This document shows, one piece after another, positions 23,301-25,576 of a stretch of 25,576 nt of DNA. A model generated the notes under the pieces. That model was given only the letters and a program-made list of their open reading frames with translations. It made no database searches and had not been told where the DNA came from. This DNA comes from Nitrososphaerales archaeon (GTDB taxonomy: Archaea > Thermoproteota > Nitrososphaeria > Nitrososphaerales > Gagatemarchaeaceae): contig JASHVT010000078.1 in the NCBI GenBank assembly GCA_030039515.1, forward strand, positions 1 to 25,576. Reading direction: 5' to 3'. Every line of letters begins with the position of its first letter. The stretch's first letter is position 1. The position numbers and the translations under genes were made by a program.

Positions 23301-23810
23301 TGCCTCCGTCCCGCCAGCGGAGCGCATGGGTCCCGCGTATGAGACTGAAACGTAGTCGCTGTTGTCTGCGTTCTGTTTTATGGTGACGCTCGAGATCCCT
23401 TCGAGCGGCGCGACTGTCACGCCATCGGTCATCACAGCGAGGCCGGCCCTGACTCCATAGTTCAGCGCCTCGCCTCGTTCGAGGGCCCCGAACTTCCCAA
23501 GCGCTATCTCTTGAGAGATTGCTAGAGCTGCGCGCTCCTTTGAAGTGGACCGCAGAAGCTCTCTCAGCCTGTCGACCAAGCCGTTGAATTGGTCGAGGCG
23601 GAGCATCTGGTTGACCCTGTCCGCGAGGTCGAAGACCGTCTTGCTCTCTATTTCCTGTGTCGGATCTATTCCCTTGGCCCTTGCCGAGGTTGCAGTCTGC
23701 CATGCCGAGTCGTACTGCTGGAGAATGTCGGCGTAGTACCAGTCGAGGCTGACTGGAAAGGGTGCGAGCGTCTTGACGCGGGCCCACGCAGCCTCCGCGG
23801 AGAAGGACAT
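20325..23810 (-). CDS. polC: DNA polymerase D large subunit DP2
   Basis: 1161 aa; catalytic subunit of the archaeal family D replicative polymerase, partner of DP1 (not in the window). The N-terminal region (to about 300) is followed by the two double-psi barrels. The active-site segment is HAAKRRDCDGDGDSLILLVD, near residues 893-912, with the metal-binding Asp cluster. Zinc-binding regions lie at about 655-700 (CHNC, CESC, CPKC, CANC) and about 1066-1088 (CRKC, CPNC). The C-terminus carries a PCNA-interacting motif QLELTDFF (1144-1151). No intein interrupts the active-site segment, a frequent intein site in this family. The start is ATG, about 30 bp from a CTTAAG box set inside a 14-bp palindrome, which suggests specific regulation. 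Confidence 0.96.
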   Translation of the reverse strand: MSFSAEAAWARVKTLAPFPVSLDWYYADILQQYDSAWQTATSARAKGIDPTQEIESKTVFDLADRVNQMLRLDQFNGLVDRLRELLRSTSKERAALAISQEIALGKFGALERGEALNYGVRAGLAVMTDGVTVAPLEGISSVTIKQNADNSDYVSVSYAGPMRSAGGTEAAFSLVIADVTGKKLGLGNYRADKLEIARFAEELRIYEREVGSFQFKVTDDDIRTAISNLPVEIDGIETDPIEVVVHRGLKRVSTDRLRGGALRVLNDGVIGRANKLSKKLASLNITGWDFLAQLRGATQQTTNETEKAGAHFEEVISGRAVLSMPKRRGGFRLRYGRSMNTGLSTVGIHPAVAALLDYPVVTGTQVKVEMPGKAATIAFVDSIGCPTALLKDGSVVRVPTIADAERLRPFLERIIDLGDILVSYGDFLENNKALPPSPYVSEWWVQDLRAALDQVPHAYDKLSAEGLSKDTVASICVRPLGDGLGGREALAISRALGIPLHPILTPRFDGVDKTSLVALRSRTRAEGPLLLIDVSDPETLRTLRNCLVEHRIEGSDAIVEGDWALIFGALLRVGEEVDPGPASEDSIGLVYRASGIRLGRQHTTTVGVRVGRPEKAMARRLKPPVHTLFPVGFAGGTSRDIFAAARHPDFKAEVVNLYCHNCRERRMTSKCESCGGTTIPYKSCPKCGMTTVEDTCANCKGKTLPYSEIELDLRSRLARIRARMPYDASKPVKGVRGLTSVTKTPESLEKGIVRSRHQTYVYKDGTLRIDVTNAPLTHFRPRDVKSSPERLASLGYSLDYEGKRLERDDQVLELKPQDVIVPEEIADDLVRMAQFIDDELENVYGLHPFYNVQKPSDLLGKLVMGLAPHTSVGVAGRIAGLSSTQVCFANPYWHAAKRRDCDGDGDSLILLVDALVNFSLQYVPQQIGGMMDTPLLVQPILLPAEVDEQAHNFDVAFSYPRGFYEKTQNSPSPGSIGEAFDSIGSRLGSDTQFYGYGFTHPTSSITTKRSRAAYSTLRSLNEKISKQIEVAAAVDAVSTREVVESIIKTHLIRDIMGNAKKYATQAFKCRKCGITLRRPPLSSSCPNCAGEIRGTLTRASVEKYLAIAQRLARDYDVDPYLKSRLEILQRELGQLFQGPGRADQLELTDFFKPALAEGMSR

Positions 23811-23832
23811 CTGAAGGGCAGCGACTCCTCGT

Positions 23833-23868
23833 AGGACTTAAGTCCTAAGGACTGGCCGAATCGGTCCT
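23833..23868. promoter_or_regulatory. Palindromic operator-like cluster over the DP2 TATA box
   Basis: AGGACTTAAGTCCT (23833-23846) is a perfect 14-bp palindrome whose centre CTTAAG is the presumed TATA box, about 30 bp from the DP2 ATG. Its right half-site AGTCCT also pairs with a third half-site AGGACT at 23848-23853, and a further GTCCT lies at 23864-23868. The repeated AGGAC(T) half-sites are consistent with a dimeric regulator that would compete with TBP. This is inferred from sequence symmetry only. Confidence 0.5.
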
Positions 23869-23933
23869 CGGGCAAACAGACTGGTCGATTTTGTGGTTTC
23901 AAACCGCGAGTCCGCCGAGAGTGTGTGATTCGC

Positions 23934-24716
23934 TCACCGGCGTGAAGATGTGCGGCGGTTCCGGATAGCCGAGACTATCTCCCTTAGCCTTACTTCGAAT
24001 CCTGGAGAGCTAAGCAGGTTCCCGATGACTAGGATGTCGGCCCCAGCGTTGGCCGCGTTGGCTGCTGCCTTCCCATTCGTGATTCCGCCCCCTACGATTA
24101 AGATTCCGCCGTAGAGTTTTCTTACCATGCGAATTGTCTCAGCAGGTATGGGAGTCGAGGTGCCGCTCCCCGCCTCGAGGTAGACGGTCCTCATTCCCAG
24201 ATACTCCGCGGCCATGGCGTAGATGACCGCGAGGTTAGGTTTTGTCGGAGGGAACCGGTTGACTTGACCAACGAAGCCGGTCGCGCTAGAGTCCCCGAAC
24301 ACCAGATATCCCATGGGTATGGCCTCCAGTTTTGCTTTCCTGACCTCTGGCGCGCCTAAAGCCTGGGCACCAATCAAAAAATAGGGGTTGGTTGAGTTCA
24401 AGAGACTGCTGAAGAATATTGCATCAGCGTGATGCGACACCCCCGTCACGTTGCCTGGGAACAGGATTACTGGTGTGCTCACGTGATTCTTCACAGACAT
24501 CACAACCCTGTCCAGCCTTCCCTGGTCAGAGATTGTGGAGCCGCCTATCAGGATGAGTGAAATCCCTGCCTTCACCGCGGCCTTCGCAGTCTCCGCGGCA
24601 CGACTTGGACTGAAGTCCTCAGGATCGATAAGGGCTGCGCAGACCGTGCCTCTGTTGGTACTTTCTTTTAGGTACTTTTCAACGCGCCCGAGCCCCTGCA
24701 ATCTATGCACCGGCAC
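23934..24716 (-). CDS. Geranylgeranylglyceryl phosphate synthase
   Basis: 260 aa TIM barrel; forms the first ether bond of archaeal membrane lipids from sn-glycerol-1-phosphate and geranylgeranyl diphosphate. Landmarks are ALIDPEDF, LIGGSTISDQG, LFPGNVTGVSHHADAIFFSS (about 84-103), YLEAGSGTSTPIP (phosphate and isoprenoid site), LIVGGGITNGKAA and GADILVIGNLL, all in the expected order. The start is GTG at 24716, overlapping the end of Elf1 by 14 bp; another GTG two codons later is possible. It is probably co-transcribed with Elf1. Length and motifs are ordinary for the family. Confidence 0.95.
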   Translation of the reverse strand: MPVHRLQGLGRVEKYLKESTNRGTVCAALIDPEDFSPSRAAETAKAAVKAGISLILIGGSTISDQGRLDRVVMSVKNHVSTPVILFPGNVTGVSHHADAIFFSSLLNSTNPYFLIGAQALGAPEVRKAKLEAIPMGYLVFGDSSATGFVGQVNRFPPTKPNLAVIYAMAAEYLGMRTVYLEAGSGTSTPIPAETIRMVRKLYGGILIVGGGITNGKAAANAANAGADILVIGNLLSSPGFEVRLREIVSAIRNRRTSSRR

Positions 24717-24963
24717 GAGCGTATTCGTCTACAAAGGTGTTGTAGACGTCGATGTCGGCTCGTTTTGTCGCGTATCTGAATTCGCGGCCGCTGTGGAGAG
24801 GGCACCCGGGATTCCCACATGTGATCTTGAAGACGTTGTCATGTGAGATTTCGTCCTCTTCTGAGGCAATCCTGATGGTGACCATCCCGCAACGAGGACA
24901 TGCGAACACCTTTGGCAGCGTCCGGCGGACTACTCGTAGCGTCTTCTTCCTTCTTCGACCCAT
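24703..24963 (-). CDS. elf1: Elf1-like transcription elongation factor (zinc ribbon)
   Basis: 86 aa. A basic N-terminal tail (MGRRRKKTLRVVRRTLPKVF) is followed by a zinc ribbon with C-P-R-C (Cys22, Cys25) and a second pair in ITCGNPGCPLH, then an aromatic C-terminal helix (VYNTFVDEY). This matches the archaeal/eukaryotic Elf1 plan; Elf1 binds elongating RNA polymerase. It starts at ATG, with a CAATAATG box about 24-27 bp upstream, and is divergent from the gene at 25152. It overlaps the GGGP synthase start. Confidence 0.85.
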   Translation of the reverse strand: MGRRRKKTLRVVRRTLPKVFACPRCGMVTIRIASEEDEISHDNVFKITCGNPGCPLHSGREFRYATKRADIDVYNTFVDEYARAGA

Positions 24964-25151
24964 CTAACTCACGCATTCGTCCCATTATTGAAGTAAATAA
25001 GAGCACGTTTCTGGTTCAACCATCTGTCCTATAATTAATTAGAAGAGGAAGTGTTAAAGATATAAGAACTTCAATTAATATTCCAGACATTCAGTATATG
25101 TGTAATTCGCAGGGCGGCATGTATTAATACAAAATTGTATGAATACCAGCT
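24964..25151. promoter_or_regulatory. AT-rich divergent promoter region
   Basis: A 188-bp gap between Elf1 and the unknown gene at 25152, strongly AT-rich against GC-rich surroundings. It contains the Elf1 TATA box (24983-24990), a palindrome TAATTAATTA (25032-25041), an inverted repeat ATTGAAGT / ACTTCAAT (24987-24994 and 25068-25075), and the promoter of the next gene. I see no gene, tRNA or sRNA in it. Confidence 0.5.
25121..25146 (+). promoter_or_regulatory. TATA box with tandem palindromic repeat before the 25152 gene
   Basis: GTATTAATAC (25121-25130) is a perfect palindrome centred 27 bp upstream of the GTG start, the exact TATA position for a leaderless message. A near copy, GTATGAATAC (25137-25146), follows 16 bp later and would cover the transcription start. 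Repeats at TATA and start are typical of repressor operators; autoregulation by the gene product is possible. Confidence 0.5.
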
Positions 25152-25535
25152 GTGTCAGAGCTCGCCGAGTCGCTCGTGGCTGTGTCGTCTTTGACGCCGC
25201 GTCAGATGGGCGTGCTAGCCAGTCATCTTAGGGTCGCGGCCGGTGAGTTAGGCTTGAAGGAAGCTGCCGCTCTCAGCTCCAAGGGTAGAGTGAAGGGTGA
25301 CTCGGGGCGCCCCTTGTCCATCGGATCATATGGCAGGACAGTTCAACAAGCGCGTGAGAACATCAAGGAAGCGATAGCGACGGTGTTCATCGCGACTTGC
25401 CTGAATCTCATTAAGGCCGAAGATGTCAAGAGACTGCTCGACCTGGCGCAAACTGGATCCAAGAAGCTGACGGAAGACGAGCAGGAGAAGATAGCGAACC
25501 TGGTTGAAGCGTTATTGGAGAGGATGGTGTTATGA
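25152..25535 (+). CDS. Conserved archaeal protein of unknown function
   Basis: 127 aa from GTG, all-helical in appearance. SLTPRQMGVLASHLRVAAGE (about 13-32) is followed by a polar link and RPLSIGSYGRTVQQARENIK (about 53-72), then an alanine-rich helix ending CLNLIKAEDVKRLLDLA (about 83-99), and a charged tail. The G-S-Y-x-R...Q-A-R-x-x-I and I-K-x-E-D-V-x-x-L-L pattern resembles small archaeal hypothetical proteins I have seen, with no known function. It lacks membrane helices and cysteine motifs. The promoter carries a repeated palindrome, so it is probably regulated. It could be a helix-turn-helix-like regulator, but I cannot show that. Confidence 0.75.
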   Translation: MSELAESLVAVSSLTPRQMGVLASHLRVAAGELGLKEAAALSSKGRVKGDSGRPLSIGSYGRTVQQARENIKEAIATVFIATCLNLIKAEDVKRLLDLAQTGSKKLTEDEQEKIANLVEALLERMVL

Positions 25536-25550
25536 GGTCACGTCGCAGAC

Positions 25551-25556
25551 CTTAAA
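25551..25556 (+). promoter_or_regulatory. TATA box for a gene beyond the window edge
   Basis: CTTAAA followed by TC, identical in core to the eL42 promoter. It lies 16 bp after the stop of the previous gene; a leaderless start would fall at about 25580, just outside. Confidence 0.35.
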
Positions 25557-25576
25557 TCATGTTGCATCGCATGTTG

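Noticed and set aside
20661..23787. Several 190-230-aa frames on both strands inside the DP2 gene
   Set aside because: GC-rich shadow frames of an intact, motif-complete PolD large subunit.
20325..23810. Intein in DP2
   Set aside because: The active-site region is continuous and the total length is normal for an intein-free protein.
24964..25151. Replication origin, given the AT-rich island and many replication genes
   Set aside because: No Orc1/Cdc6 gene, no repeated origin-recognition boxes; the features are explained by two divergent promoters plus palindromes.
1..25576. Mobile elements or a CRISPR array
   Set aside because: No transposase or integrase reading frame, no terminal repeats, no regularly spaced repeats; gene content is core archaeal throughout.

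Overview
The window is archaeal chromosome, almost fully coding, and every gene I can identify is archaeal or archaeal/eukaryotic in type: transcription factor S, GINS, primase PriS, PCNA, ribosomal proteins eL42 (L44e) and eS27, aIF2-alpha, Nop10, STT3/AglB, Sec61-beta, XPD, DNA polymerase D large subunit, geranylgeranylglyceryl phosphate synthase and an Elf1-like factor. PolD together with Elf1, a DUF2070 membrane protein and glycine-cleavage genes suggests a GC-rich TACK archaeon, probably of the Thaumarchaeota/Aigarchaeota (Nitrososphaeria) side. The phylum is an inference. I see no mobile element, CRISPR array, rRNA or tRNA.

Layout. 1-4800 is the conserved archaeal replication/translation neighbourhood: the 3' end of TFS, then GINS51 and PriS on the minus strand, an unrecognised gene on the plus strand (1805-2458), PCNA on the minus strand, and a plus-strand run eL42-eS27-aIF2alpha-Nop10. 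4775-8773 (minus) holds the oligosaccharyltransferase AglB and glycine cleavage proteins H and T. 8829-11723 (plus) holds a small zinc-ribbon protein, a type IA topoisomerase, a second small zinc protein and a 3-TM membrane protein. 11707-14799 holds a RecA-fold protein with a destroyed P-loop (minus), a divergent RuvC/YqgF-like protein (plus) and the helicase XPD (minus). 14853-20194 (minus) holds an HD phosphohydrolase, dTMP kinase, DUF2070, Sec61-beta and serine hydroxymethyltransferase. 20325-24963 (minus) holds PolD DP2, GGGP synthase and Elf1. The window closes with a regulated-looking unknown gene (25152-25535) and a promoter for a gene beyond the edge.

How the genes fit together. PriS, GINS, PCNA and PolD DP2 (which ends in a PCNA-interacting peptide) are replisome parts. 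dTMP kinase and the HD hydrolase act on nucleotide pools. GlyA, GcvT and GcvH supply and consume one-carbon units. TFS and Elf1 serve RNA polymerase. The RecA-like, RuvC-like and XPD cluster looks like DNA repair or recombination and is the best candidate for something undescribed.

Expression signals. By my reading 16 of 27 complete genes start with TTG, 4 with GTG and 7 with ATG. Many of these starts lie about 24-30 bp downstream of a TTAAA/TTAATTA-like TATA box with no Shine-Dalgarno sequence, as expected for leaderless mRNAs. Several TATA boxes are built into the stop codon of the gene before. All five convergent gene pairs overlap at their 3' ends. Two promoters, those of DP2 and of the last gene, carry striking palindromes.
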